Shown piece after piece: positions 6,290 to 14,737 of a stretch of 17,533 nt of DNA. Below the pieces are notes generated by a model that did not search any database, had not been told where the DNA came from, and was given only the letters and a program-made list of their open reading frames with translations. The position numbers were made by a program, and so were the translations under genes. Position 1 is the first letter of the stretch; every line of letters begins with the position of its first letter. Origin of the DNA: Hydrogenophilales bacterium (GTDB lineage Bacteria; Pseudomonadota; Gammaproteobacteria; Burkholderiales; Thiobacillaceae); the NCBI GenBank assembly GCA_016719465.1, contig JADJYY010000031.1:1-17533 (forward strand). The letters are read 5' to 3'.

Positions 6290-8698
6290 ATGTCCTTCAA
6301 TCTCGCCGACTACGCCGAACTGCTGGAGGGCCTGTCGCCCCACAGCCAGCAGGCCTTGCACGCCAACTGGCACGAGGCCACCAAGGTTTTCTCGCCGCGC
6401 GGCCTGGACAACTACCTCAAGGGCGCCGCCGCCATTCGCGGCCTCGGCCGCGGCGATTCGCTGGTGGAAACCTGGATCGAGGAAGCGCCGCGAGTCGCCA
6501 AGGAAGTCGGCGAGGATGTGGTGGCCGATCTGGCCACCGCCGCGCTGATGCTGGCCTCGAAAACATCCGGCGCGGTCATCGAACTGTTGCTGGCCACGGC
6601 GCCCACCGCGGCGAACCGGCTGGGCGATGCCGCGCTGTTCCTGAAGTATCTGCAATTCATCAACACCCTCATCGCCCAGGCGCCACGAGGCGTGCGACCG
6701 ATGCTGGACAAGCTGGAAGTGCTGTTCCAGAACCTGACCCTGGGTGGCCTGCGGCGTTGGGCGCTGTGGGGCGCGCACGCGCACCGCACCAATTACGAAG
6801 AACAGATCAGGTATTTCAGCCTGGAGACCAAGGAATCCCTGGCCATGCTCCAGAAGGAGCGCAAGGGCACGCTGCTGGTGGACGTGCAGCGGCGCATCAA
6901 CATGTATTTGCGCGCGCTCTGGGCGCGGGATTTCTTCATGCGCCCGACTTCCGGCGATTTCGAAAACCGCGAAGGTTATCGACCTTACATCGAGGATTAC
7001 CTGATCCACGTGCCGGACGCCTTCGACGATTTCGTGCTCCCCTCACCCCCAGCCCCTCTCCCGGAGGGAGAGGGGAATAGAGTCTCCGGCCTGGAACTCT
7101 ATCGCGCCACCGCCGCCCACTGCGCCGCTCACGTGGTCGAAACGAGGCAGCCCATTTCCGCCGAAGCCCTCAACCCCCTGCAGATGGCGCTGATCTCGGT
7201 GATCGAGGATGCCCGCGTCGAAGCGCTGTCGATCCGCCGGTTCCCAGGCCTGAAACAATTGTGGGCCAGGTTGCACACCGCCACGCCGGCGATGAACGCC
7301 AGCGTCGGCGGCTACCTCAACCGCCTGGCCCGCGCCCTGCTCGACGAAACCTACCGGGACGACGACCCGTGGATCGCCGAAGGCCGCGTCCTGTTCGCCA
7401 ACGCGCGGGACCGGTTGGACAGCAACCACACATCCTGGGAAATCGGCGTGCAACTGGCCCACCGCCTGGCCGACAAGAAGATCGCCTTCAATCCACGGAC
7501 CGATGTGCTCACCGCGCCTTACCGCGACGACAACCGCTATTTCTGGGAATTCGAGGAATTCGATTTCGACAAGGCGGCGGGCGCCGGCTACGAATCGGTC
7601 AAGCAGGTGCGCAAGTACGTCGGGGTCATGGAAATGGCCAACGAGATCGATGTGGAAACCGCCGGCGACGACGCCGAGGAAATCTGGGTGCTGGGCACCG
7701 AGCTGTTCCCCTACGAGAACATCGGCGACGAGAGCAACGGCAAGTCCTTCAACGAGCTGGAAGGCAAGGAACCGGTGTCCGACCCCTTCCACTATTCCGA
7801 GTGGGACTACCAGATCCAGCTGGAGCGTCCGGCCTGGGCCACGGTGCTGGAGAAGCGCGCCAAGGCCGGCGACCTGGCGGTCATCGACGCCATCACCGCC
7901 CGGTACAAGCGGGAAATCCACCGCATGAAGTTCCTGCTGGACGCCATGCAGCCCCAGGGCGTGCAGCGCATCCGCAAGCTGGAGGACGGCGACGAGATCG
8001 ACATCAACGCCGCCATCGCCAGCTTCACCGACATCCGCCTGGGCAATCAGCCGGACCCGCGCATCATGATGCGCAGCGTGCGCAAGACCCGGGACTTCTC
8101 CATCCTGGTGCTGCTGGACCTGTCCGAATCCACCAACGAGAAAGTAACAAGCGTGGCCCAGGATCAGGAGGAGGGTACGCAACTGACCGTACGCGAACTC
8201 ACCCAGCAGGCCTGCGTGCTGCTGGCCGACGCCATCGACAAGGTGGGGGACCCGTTCGCCATCCATGGTTTCTGCTCCGATGGCCGCCACGACGTGGAGT
8301 ACTACCGTTTCAAGGATTTCGACCAGCACTGGGATGAAACGCCGAAAGCCAAGCTGGCGGGCATGACCGGTCAGCTCTCCACCCGTATGGGCGCGGCCAT
8401 CCGCCATGCCGGGCATCACCTGAAACAGCAGCGCTCGGCGAAGAAACTGCTCATCGTCATCACCGACGGCGAACCGGCCGACATCGACGTGCGCGACCCC
8501 CAGTACCTGCGCCACGACACCAAGAAGGCGGTGGAGGAAGTCGCCAGGTTCGGCGTCACCACCTACTGCATGAGCCTGGACCCGCGCGCCGACAACTACG
8601 TGTCGCGGATTTTTGGCCAAAAGAACTACATGGTGGTGGATCATGTGCAGCGGTTGCCGGAGAAGCTGCCCCTGCTTTATGCCGGCCTCACCCGATAA
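6290..8698 (+). CDS. cbbO: RuBisCO activase adaptor with VWA domain
   Basis: This 802-residue protein is the large partner of CbbQ. A single CbbO docks on the CbbQ hexamer and binds RuBisCO through its C-terminal von Willebrand factor A domain. That domain spans about residues 600-800: the MIDAS motif DLSES has Asp610, Ser612 and Ser614, and a later acidic position is TDGEPAD with Asp726. The long N-terminal region is mostly helical. An oddity is residues 250-264 (LPSPPAPLPEGEGNR), which are encoded by a dispersed CCCCTCTCCC palindrome inserted in frame. The following VSGLELYRATAAH resumes family-like sequence. The chosen ATG at 6290 has only a weak ribosome binding site after a repeat block. 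The frame is open further upstream only through repeat sequence. The gene is otherwise intact, so the insertion is probably tolerated in a surface loop; that is inference. Confidence 0.95.
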   Translation: MSFNLADYAELLEGLSPHSQQALHANWHEATKVFSPRGLDNYLKGAAAIRGLGRGDSLVETWIEEAPRVAKEVGEDVVADLATAALMLASKTSGAVIELLLATAPTAANRLGDAALFLKYLQFINTLIAQAPRGVRPMLDKLEVLFQNLTLGGLRRWALWGAHAHRTNYEEQIRYFSLETKESLAMLQKERKGTLLVDVQRRINMYLRALWARDFFMRPTSGDFENREGYRPYIEDYLIHVPDAFDDFVLPSPPAPLPEGEGNRVSGLELYRATAAHCAAHVVETRQPISAEALNPLQMALISVIEDARVEALSIRRFPGLKQLWARLHTATPAMNASVGGYLNRLARALLDETYRDDDPWIAEGRVLFANARDRLDSNHTSWEIGVQLAHRLADKKIAFNPRTDVLTAPYRDDNRYFWEFEEFDFDKAAGAGYESVKQVRKYVGVMEMANEIDVETAGDDAEEIWVLGTELFPYENIGDESNGKSFNELEGKEPVSDPFHYSEWDYQIQLERPAWATVLEKRAKAGDLAVIDAITARYKREIHRMKFLLDAMQPQGVQRIRKLEDGDEIDINAAIASFTDIRLGNQPDPRIMMRSVRKTRDFSILVLLDLSESTNEKVTSVAQDQEEGTQLTVRELTQQACVLLADAIDKVGDPFAIHGFCSDGRHDVEYYRFKDFDQHWDETPKAKLAGMTGQLSTRMGAAIRHAGHHLKQQRSAKKLLIVITDGEPADIDVRDPQYLRHDTKKAVEEVARFGVTTYCMSLDPRADNYVSRIFGQKNYMVVDHVQRLPEKLPLLYAGLTR
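7037..7081. repeat. Dispersed palindromic repeat inserted in frame inside cbbO
   Basis: CCCCTCTCCC (7053-7062) and GGGAGAGGGG (7066-7075) form a perfect 10-bp stem with a 3-nt GGA loop, preceded by CCCCTCACCCCCAG. This is a well-known type of dispersed repeat in proteobacterial genomes, normally intergenic. Here it is read through in frame as a Pro/Glu/Gly-rich stretch of CbbO. The exact insertion borders are estimated from where family-like protein sequence stops and resumes. Confidence 0.82.
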
Positions 8699-8780
8699 CG
8701 ACGGAAACGGAAACATTGGATTAACCAGGCCTGCCCGGGAAAACGGCCGGTCCGGCCCTTCAACAACGACAAGCACGGAC

Positions 8781-9053
8781 ATGGAAACACCCGAACCACA
8801 AGCGCCACTGGGCCGCATCGTGCTGGATGGCTGGCTGTTCGCCTTCATCCCGGAAACGGAGGACTGCGCCGGCTGGAGCATCGGCCGCATGCAGAACCTC
8901 ATGGAACGGGTCCAGAACGAATGGGACAAGTACGGCAACCTGCCCAGCCGCCTGCCCCCGGAACTTCGCCAGCGGCACGCCGACCTCTACGCCCGGGCCA
9001 TGCAAGGCGCGCGCGCCAAGGGTTGGGATCCGGAGTTGGGGGACGACGAGTAA
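8781..9053 (+). CDS. Conserved-looking hypothetical protein downstream of cbbO
   Basis: I do not recognise this 90-residue protein. It has no signal peptide or membrane segment and looks soluble and acidic. A short hydrophobic start (GRIVLDGWLFAFIPE, about residues 11-25) leads into an amphipathic region rich in Trp, Arg and Glu (GWSIGRMQNLMERVQNEWDKYG). A second helical stretch follows (LPPELRQRHADLYARAMQGARAKG) and the protein ends GDDE. The frame remains open upstream to 8613, but that part overlaps cbbO, so the ATG at 8781 is preferred although no strong ribosome binding site is seen. It lies 82 bp after cbbO and 84 bp before the antiporter gene, in the same direction. High-GC codon use like its neighbours supports it being real. 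A small accessory protein for RuBisCO or the activase is possible from position only. Confidence 0.7.
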   Translation: METPEPQAPLGRIVLDGWLFAFIPETEDCAGWSIGRMQNLMERVQNEWDKYGNLPSRLPPELRQRHADLYARAMQGARAKGWDPELGDDE

Positions 9054-9137
9054 CCCGGCGACGGGCATCTCCGCGCCCTTGTCGATGCCGCCCAGGGGAA
9101 TACCATGGGGTCCCGGAACGCTATTGGAGTGGGTTGA

Positions 9138-10226
9138 ATGCTCGAATTCGCATTAGGTCTGGTGGCCCTGGTCGTCGGCGCCGAACTGCTGGTGCGCGGC
9201 GCCTCCAAGCTGGCCCTGTCCTTCGGCATCTCCTCCCTGGTGGTGGGACTCACCGTGGTGGCCTTCGGCACCAGCGCGCCGGAGATGGCGGTGTCGGTGC
9301 AGTCGTCCTGGTCGGGGCGGGTGGACATCGCCCTGGGCAACGTGGTGGGCAGCAACATCTTCAACGTCCTGGTCATCCTTGGCCTGTCCGCCCTGGTGAC
9401 GCCCCTGGTGGTGCACCAGCAGGTGATCCGCCAGGAGGTGCCGGTGATGATCGGCGTCTCCCTGCTGCTCTGGGCCCTGACCCTGGACGGCGGCATCAGC
9501 CGCTGGGAGGGGATCCTGCTGGCCGCCCTGGTGGTGGGCTACACCGTCCTGCTCATCCGCCAGAGCCGGCGCGAGACGGCGGCCGTCCAGGCCGAGGTGG
9601 AGGCGGAATACCAGGAGGCCTTCGACGGCCCGCCGCAAGGCTGGGATAGCCACTGGGGCGCCCAGGCCCTGCTGATCCTGGCCGGCCTGGCCCTGCTGGT
9701 GGCGGGCGCCCAGTGGCTGGTGGAGGCGGCGGTGGGCTTCGCCCGCCAGTTCGGAGTGAGCGAACTGATCATCGGCCTCACCATCGTCGCCGCCGGCACC
9801 TCCCTGCCCGAGGTGGCCACCTCGGTCATGGCCGCCATCCGGGGCGAACGTGACATCGCCGTGGGCAACGTGGTGGGCAGCAACATCTTCAACATCCTGG
9901 CGGTGCTGGGATTTTCCGCCAGCGTGGCCCCCGCCGACCTGGCGGTGGCGCCGGCCATGCTGGCCTTCGACCTGCCCATCATGGTGGCCGTGGCGGTGGC
10001 CTGCCTGCCGGTGTTCTTCACCGGCGCCCGGGTGAACCGGGGCGAGGGCGCCCTGTTCCTGGCCCTCTATGCCGCCTACACCCTCTATCTGATCCTGCAT
10101 GCCACCGGCCATGACGCCCTGGATACCTTCGGCGCCGCCATGACCTTCGTCCTGCCGCTGGTGGCCGTCACCCTGCTGATCCTGGCCTGGCGGCACTGGC
10201 GCGCGCCAGGCGGGCCGGGCGCGTGA
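9138..10226 (+). CDS. Calcium/sodium antiporter, CaCA family (YrbG-like)
   Basis: This 362-residue integral membrane protein belongs to the Ca2+/cation antiporter superfamily. It has two inverted homologous halves, each with both signature motifs. Half 1 has GTSAPEM (Gly44 to Glu49) and GNVVGSNIFN (from Gly67). Half 2 has GTSLPEV (Gly220 to Glu225) and GNVVGSNIFN (from Gly243). The Glu in each GTS.PE motif helps form the ion site in this family. About ten membrane segments are expected. A longer charged cytoplasmic loop between the halves (about residues 145-175) explains the length relative to YrbG-type proteins of about 325 residues. GGAG precedes the ATG. Its last codons overlap mnhA by 4 nt (GTGA), implying coupled translation with the Mrp operon. 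The transported ion (Ca2+ for Na+, possibly K+) is inferred from the family. Confidence 0.92.
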   Translation: MLEFALGLVALVVGAELLVRGASKLALSFGISSLVVGLTVVAFGTSAPEMAVSVQSSWSGRVDIALGNVVGSNIFNVLVILGLSALVTPLVVHQQVIRQEVPVMIGVSLLLWALTLDGGISRWEGILLAALVVGYTVLLIRQSRRETAAVQAEVEAEYQEAFDGPPQGWDSHWGAQALLILAGLALLVAGAQWLVEAAVGFARQFGVSELIIGLTIVAAGTSLPEVATSVMAAIRGERDIAVGNVVGSNIFNILAVLGFSASVAPADLAVAPAMLAFDLPIMVAVAVACLPVFFTGARVNRGEGALFLALYAAYTLYLILHATGHDALDTFGAAMTFVLPLVAVTLLILAWRHWRAPGGPGA

Positions 10227-12478
10227 GCGGCACGGCGGGCGCGGCCACTCCCACCGGCCCGGCCTACGTCGGGCTGCTGGCCCTGCCCGTGGCCGGCTTC
10301 GGCCTGCTGGTCTGGGGCCTGCTGCATCATTCCCTGCCCTGGGCGCTCACCCTGGAATGGGTGCCCAGCCTGGGCCTGGACGCGGCCTTCCGGGTGGATG
10401 GCCTGGCGGCCCAGATGCTGGCGCTGATCACCGGCATCGGCGCCCTGGTGTTCGTCTATGCCCACGGCTACCTGGACCACGAACCCCGGCGCGACCGCCT
10501 GCTGGCCATCCTGGCCCTGTTCATGCTGGCCATGGTGGGCGCGGTCAGCGCCGACAGCGTGATCCTGCTGTTCCTGTTCTGGGAGCTGACCAGCCTGACT
10601 TCCTTCCTGCTGGTGGGCTGGAACCACGCCGACCCCCACGCCCGCGCCGGCGCCCGCCAGGCCCTGCTCATCACCATGGCCGGCGGCCTCGCCTTGCTGG
10701 GCGGCCTGATCCTGCTGGCGCAGATGGCCGGAACCTGGACCCTGTCCGGCATCGTCGCCGCCGCCCCCGGCCTGCGCGCCGATCCGCGCCTGCCGGCGGC
10801 CCTGGCCCTGGTCATGCTGGGGGCCTTCACCAAGTCGGCCCAGTTCCCCTTCCACTTCTGGCTGCCCAACGCCATGTCGGCGCCCACGCCGGTGTCCGCC
10901 TACCTGCACTCGGCCACCATGGTGAAGCTGGGCATCTACCTGCTGGCGCGGCTGGACCCGGCCTTCAACGATCTGCCGTTCTGGGAATTCAGCCTGGTGG
11001 GGGTGGGCACCCTCACCGCCGTCTGGGCCGCCGCGCTGGCGCTGCGCGAGCGGGACCTGAAGCGCATCCTGGCGCGCACCACGGTCTCGGCCCTGGGCAT
11101 CCTGGTGCTGCTGGTGGGGCTGCCCAGCCCCAGCGCGGGGCTGGCCGTCGCCGCCTTCATGTTCGCCCACGCCCTCTACAAGGCGCCCCTGTTCATGGTG
11201 GCGGGCAATATCGACCACGCCACCGGCACCCGCTCCATCGATCACCTCATGGGCCTGCGCCAGGTCATGCCCTGGACCGCCGCCGTGGCCATCCTGGCCG
11301 GCATCTCCATGGCCGGCCTGCCCATGTCCTTCGGTTTCATCGCCAAGGACGTCATCACCAGCGCCAAGGCCGAGGCCGAACTCCTGGCCCTGGTGAGCCA
11401 TGCCACCGTGCTGGTGAACGCCACCGTCGTGGCGGTGGCCGGGGTGGCGGCGGTGCGGGTGTTCTGGGGGCGGCCCGAGTTTCCCCGGGCGCGGGTGCGC
11501 GAGGTGCCCTGGTCCATGCGCCTGCCGCCCCTGCTCATCGCCCTCCTGGCCCTGGAGTTCGAGTTCCTGCCCGCCCTCGCCGATCCGCTCCTGCTGGCGG
11601 CCGCCCAGGCGATCTCGCCGGGGCTGGATGCCGGCGTCCTGTCCGCCAGCTACCGCTTCGACAACACCCTGACCGCCCTGGAGATCACCCTGGGGCTGGG
11701 CCTGCTGCTGTTCCTGTTCTGGGACCGTCTGCACGCCCTGGGCCATCGCATCCACTGGCTCGACCGCTACGGCCCGGCCGCCGCCTACGAGCATGCCCTG
11801 CATGGCCTGGCGCGCCTGGCGGCCGCCCACACCCGCCTGCTCCAGCACGGCCGCCTGAGCGGCTATCTGCGGGGGACGCTGGCGGCCCTGCTGGCCCTGG
11901 CGTGCGTCATGCTCTGGCTGGAGGCGCCACCCCTGGCCTGGCCCGCCCCCCCGCCGGAGCAGGCCGTGGCATGGAGCGTGGCCCTGGTCCTCATCGCCGC
12001 CGGCGCCGTGGCCGCCCTGACCCTGCGCGATCGCCTGGCCCTGCTCATGGCCAGCGGCCTGGTGGGCTACGGCAGCGCCGTGCTGTTCCTGTTCGCGGGC
12101 GCGCCGGATCTCGCCTTCACCCAGTTCGCGGTGGAAACGGTGCTGGTGGTGGTGGCCGCCACCGCGCTGCGGCATTTCCGTGGGGAAGCCCCCCGCCTGG
12201 AAGAGCCGCGCCTGGCCAACGCCCTGTTCGCGCTGCTGGCCGGAGCGGGGGTCTTCCTGCTGCTGCTGCCCCTGGCGGCGCTGCCGCCGGACACCGCCCT
12301 GTCCGACTGGTTCGCCGCCCACAGCCTGGAGGCGGCCCACGGGCGCAACGTGGTCAACGTCATCATCGTCGACTTCCGCGGCCTGGATACCCTGGGCGAA
12401 ATCGCCGTGGTGGCGGCGTCGCTCCTGGCGGCGCTGCCGCTGCTGGCGGGGCTTCGGAACAGGAATCACGCGGCATGA
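10223..12478 (+). CDS. mnhA: Na+/H+ antiporter subunit A (Mrp/Mnh)
   Basis: This 751-residue protein is the largest subunit of the multisubunit Mrp antiporter in the inner membrane. Its first part, about 450 residues, is homologous to complex I NuoL/ND5. The proton-channel residues are visible: Glu121 in LFLFWELTSL, Lys204 in AFTKSAQFPFHFWLPNAM and Lys235 in STMVKLGIYLLA. The C-terminal part carries the MrpA-specific DUF4040/MbhD-like segment (LLMASGLVGYGSAVLFLFAGAPDLAFTQFAVE) and the MbhE-like segment NVVNVIIVDFRGLDTLGEIAVV, so this is a full MrpA rather than a stand-alone NuoL. It starts with GTG overlapping the antiporter stop codon and has only a weak ribosome binding site, which suggests reinitiation. 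It ends in a 4-nt overlap with mnhB. Confidence 0.95.
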   Translation: MSGTAGAATPTGPAYVGLLALPVAGFGLLVWGLLHHSLPWALTLEWVPSLGLDAAFRVDGLAAQMLALITGIGALVFVYAHGYLDHEPRRDRLLAILALFMLAMVGAVSADSVILLFLFWELTSLTSFLLVGWNHADPHARAGARQALLITMAGGLALLGGLILLAQMAGTWTLSGIVAAAPGLRADPRLPAALALVMLGAFTKSAQFPFHFWLPNAMSAPTPVSAYLHSATMVKLGIYLLARLDPAFNDLPFWEFSLVGVGTLTAVWAAALALRERDLKRILARTTVSALGILVLLVGLPSPSAGLAVAAFMFAHALYKAPLFMVAGNIDHATGTRSIDHLMGLRQVMPWTAAVAILAGISMAGLPMSFGFIAKDVITSAKAEAELLALVSHATVLVNATVVAVAGVAAVRVFWGRPEFPRARVREVPWSMRLPPLLIALLALEFEFLPALADPLLLAAAQAISPGLDAGVLSASYRFDNTLTALEITLGLGLLLFLFWDRLHALGHRIHWLDRYGPAAAYEHALHGLARLAAAHTRLLQHGRLSGYLRGTLAALLALACVMLWLEAPPLAWPAPPPEQAVAWSVALVLIAAGAVAALTLRDRLALLMASGLVGYGSAVLFLFAGAPDLAFTQFAVETVLVVVAATALRHFRGEAPRLEEPRLANALFALLAGAGVFLLLLPLAALPPDTALSDWFAAHSLEAAHGRNVVNVIIVDFRGLDTLGEIAVVAASLLAALPLLAGLRNRNHAA

Positions 12479-12894
12479 CGCCCCGTTCCGTCCTCCTCGA
12501 CCGGATCGTACCCATGCTTTACTGGCTGCTGTTGGCCGCCGCCGTCTGGATCCTGCTGCGCGGCCACAACGCCCCCGGCGGCGGCTTCATCGCCGGTCTG
12601 GTGGCGGTGGCGGCCAGCGCCGCCCTGGCCATCGTCCTGGGCGAGCGCGTCGCCCGGGCGCGGCTGCCCCTGGCGCCCCTACCCCTGGCGGCCAGCGGCG
12701 TGTTGCTCGCCCTGGTCTCGGGCCTTCCCGCCCTGTTTTCCGGCCATCCCTACCTCATGCACTTCTGGGGCGCCCCGCTGGAGGTGAAGCTGTCCACGGT
12801 GATGCTGTTCGACCTGGGGGTGTTCCTCGCCGTTTGGGGCGCCCTGGCCGGTTTCGTCCTGGCCCTTCTGGCGGCGTGGGAGGAGGCGGCGTGA
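12475..12894 (+). CDS. mnhB: Na+/H+ antiporter subunit B (Mrp/Mnh)
   Basis: This 139-residue membrane protein has the MnhB signature RGHNAPGGGFIAGLV at about residues 27-41. The rest is four hydrophobic helices, with HFWGAPLEVKLSTVMLFDLG in the second half, also typical of the family. It starts with ATG overlapping the mnhA stop by 4 nt. MnhB is an essential, non-catalytic part of the Mrp complex, packed against the C-terminal domain of MnhA. Length is normal. A short GGAA lies upstream, so translation is probably helped by coupling to mnhA. Confidence 0.95.
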   Translation: MTPRSVLLDRIVPMLYWLLLAAAVWILLRGHNAPGGGFIAGLVAVAASAALAIVLGERVARARLPLAPLPLAASGVLLALVSGLPALFSGHPYLMHFWGAPLEVKLSTVMLFDLGVFLAVWGALAGFVLALLAAWEEAA

Positions 12895-13277
12895 GCCTGA
12901 TCGTCCCGCTCGCCATCGCCCTGTGCGTGGCCGCCGGCGTCTACCTGACCCTGTCCCGCGACCTGTTCCGCATGGTCCTGGGCCTGGCCGTGCTGGGCAG
13001 CGGCGTCAACCTGCTGCTGTTCGCCAGTGGCCGCCTGGGCCCCCTGGCGCCGCCCATCATGGAGGCCGGCGCCGACGCCCTGGCCGCCGGAGCCGCCAAT
13101 CCGCTGCCCCAGGCCCTGGTGCTCACCGCCATCGTCATCGGCTTCGCCCTGCTCTGTTTTGGCCTGGTGCTGGCCGCCCGCCTGGCGAACATGGCCAGGA
13201 GCGAGGACGCCGATGCCCTGCGCGCCACGGAACCCCCCGGCGGCGAAGGCCACAAGCCGGCGGTGCTGGAACCATGA
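12891..13277 (+). CDS. mnhC: Na+/H+ antiporter subunit C (Mrp/Mnh)
   Basis: This 128-residue protein is the NuoK-like subunit, with three hydrophobic helices. Recognisable features are the GVYLTLSRDLFRMVLGLAVLGSGVNLLLF start and the block NPLPQALVLTAIVIGFAL, both hallmarks of MnhC. The Pro-Gln-Ala-Leu segment is the family's most conserved point. The start is the GTG at 12891, which overlaps the mnhB stop (GTGA) and follows GGAGGAGG by a few bases; no ATG fits the conserved N-terminus. The hydrophilic tail of about 28 residues ends in a 4-nt overlap with mnhD. Confidence 0.94.
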   Translation: MSLIVPLAIALCVAAGVYLTLSRDLFRMVLGLAVLGSGVNLLLFASGRLGPLAPPIMEAGADALAAGAANPLPQALVLTAIVIGFALLCFGLVLAARLANMARSEDADALRATEPPGGEGHKPAVLEP

Positions 13278-14737
13278 ATCTGATTCTCGCCCCCCTTCTG
13301 CTGCCCCTCTTTACCGCCCTGGTGTGCGCCCTGCTGGCTGGACGTCCGGCCTGGCAGACCCGGATCAGCCTGGCCGGCGCCGCCGCCAATCCGCTGTTCG
13401 GTCTGCTCCTGCTGGAACGGGCGGCCTCCGGCGAAGTCCAGCATCTGGTCCTGGGCGGCTGGCCGGCGCCCTTCGGCATCGCCTTCGCCGCCGACGGCCT
13501 GGGGGTGGCGCTGGCCGTGGTTGCCGCCCTGCTGGGCCTGGCGGTGCTGGTCCACCAGGCCGGCGCGGCGGAGCCGGCGGCGCCCTCGCCCGGCCTGCAT
13601 CCCCTGGTCCACCTGCTGCTGGCCGGAGTGGGGGGCGCCTTCATGACGGCGGACCTGTTCAACCTCTACGTCTGGTTCGAGCTGATGCTGATGGCCGCCC
13701 TGGGCCTCCTGGTGGCGGGGGGCGAACGCCGGCACCTGGAGGCGGCGTTCAAGTATTTCGTCCTCAACGTGCTGGGCACCCTGCTGCTGCTCGCCGCCGT
13801 GGCCCTGATCCATGGCGCCACCGGCCACCTCAATTTCGCCGCCCTGGCCGAGGCCGCCCGGCGCCCGGAACTGGCGGGCGTCCTGCCCGGCTATCTGGGC
13901 TTGCTGGCGCTGGCCTTGTTGCTGAAGTCGGCCGCGTTCCCCCTCTACGCCTGGCTGCCGGCCACCTACCACAGCCTGCCGGCGCCCATCCTGGCCCTGT
14001 TCGGCGGCCTGCTGACCAAGGTGGGGGTGTACGCCCTGCTGCGCCTGTTCGGCCAGGTTTTCGCCGGCGTCGCGGAGGCCCCGGTCCAGCTCCTGGGCTG
14101 GATCGCGCTGGCCACCATGGTCAGCGGCGTGCTGGGCGCCGCCTATCACTGGGACCTGCGGCGCATCCTGGCCTTCCACATCGTCAGCCAGATCGGTTAC
14201 CTGCTCCTGGGCATCGCCCTCATGAGCCCGGCCGGCGCCGCCGCCACCCTGTACTTCACGGCGCACAACATCCTGGCCAAGGCCGGTCTTTTCCTCATCG
14301 CCGGCATCGTCTGGCGGCTGGCGGGCCACCACGACCTGCGCCGCGTCGGCGGCCTATACGCGGCCCGACCGGGCCTGGCCCTGCTGTTCCTGCTGGCGGC
14401 CTTCTCACTCGTCGGCGTGCCGCCCACCTCGGGGTTCTGGGGCAAGTTCCTGCTGGTGCGGGAGTCTTTCGGCCAGGGCCAGTTCCTGTGGGGCGGCGTC
14501 GCCCTGGCGGTGGGGGTGCTGACCCTCTATTCCATGGCCAAGATCTGGCTGGAGGCCTTCTGGAAGCCCCACCCGGACGGTCGCGAGATGGCCGCGCCGG
14601 TGCCCGGCCTGGCCCCCGCCTACGCGGCGGTGATGATCCTGGGGGCCGCGACCCTGGGCATGGGCCTGTGGCCCGAACCCTTCATCGCCTTCGCCCAGTC
14701 CGCCACCGCCGGATTCGGCACGGGAGGCCGGCCATGA
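13274..14737 (+). CDS. mnhD: Na+/H+ antiporter subunit D (Mrp/Mnh)
   Basis: This 487-residue protein is the NuoN/NuoM-like ion-translocating subunit with about 14 membrane helices. Channel residues are in place: Glu136 in YVWFELMLMAALGLLV, Lys218 in LLKSAAFPLYAWLPATY and Lys249 in LLTKVGVYALLRLFG. Later conserved segments include ILAFHIVSQIGYLLLGIAL, HNILAKAGLFLIAG and GVPPTSGFWGKF. The ATG at 13274 overlaps mnhC by 4 nt and gives an N-terminus (MNLILAPLLLPLFTALVCAL) typical of MnhD. The frame is also open upstream to 12923, but that only shadows mnhC. Together with mnhA it supplies the two antiporter-like modules of the complex. Confidence 0.95.
   Translation: MNLILAPLLLPLFTALVCALLAGRPAWQTRISLAGAAANPLFGLLLLERAASGEVQHLVLGGWPAPFGIAFAADGLGVALAVVAALLGLAVLVHQAGAAEPAAPSPGLHPLVHLLLAGVGGAFMTADLFNLYVWFELMLMAALGLLVAGGERRHLEAAFKYFVLNVLGTLLLLAAVALIHGATGHLNFAALAEAARRPELAGVLPGYLGLLALALLLKSAAFPLYAWLPATYHSLPAPILALFGGLLTKVGVYALLRLFGQVFAGVAEAPVQLLGWIALATMVSGVLGAAYHWDLRRILAFHIVSQIGYLLLGIALMSPAGAAATLYFTAHNILAKAGLFLIAGIVWRLAGHHDLRRVGGLYAARPGLALLFLLAAFSLVGVPPTSGFWGKFLLVRESFGQGQFLWGGVALAVGVLTLYSMAKIWLEAFWKPHPDGREMAAPVPGLAPAYAAVMILGAATLGMGLWPEPFIAFAQSATAGFGTGGRP

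Noticed and set aside
8745..8757. GGCCG-GTC-CGGCC hairpin after cbbO as a terminator
   Set aside because: A 5-bp stem with no T-run is too weak to call a terminator.
8613..8780. Upstream extension of the 90-residue gene to 8613
   Set aside because: The extension overlaps the end of cbbO and runs through a non-conserved-looking spacer; the ATG at 8781 is the simpler start.
7043..8938. 631-codon minus-strand open frame opposite cbbO
   Set aside because: It is antisense to the well-supported cbbO gene, has no recognisable motifs and crosses the cbbO stop and the small gene downstream.
10085..12469. Very long minus-strand open frame (794 codons) opposite mnhA
   Set aside because: It is the antisense shadow of mnhA: low-complexity Gly/Gln/His-rich translation with no domain, caused by high GC and biased codon use on the real strand.
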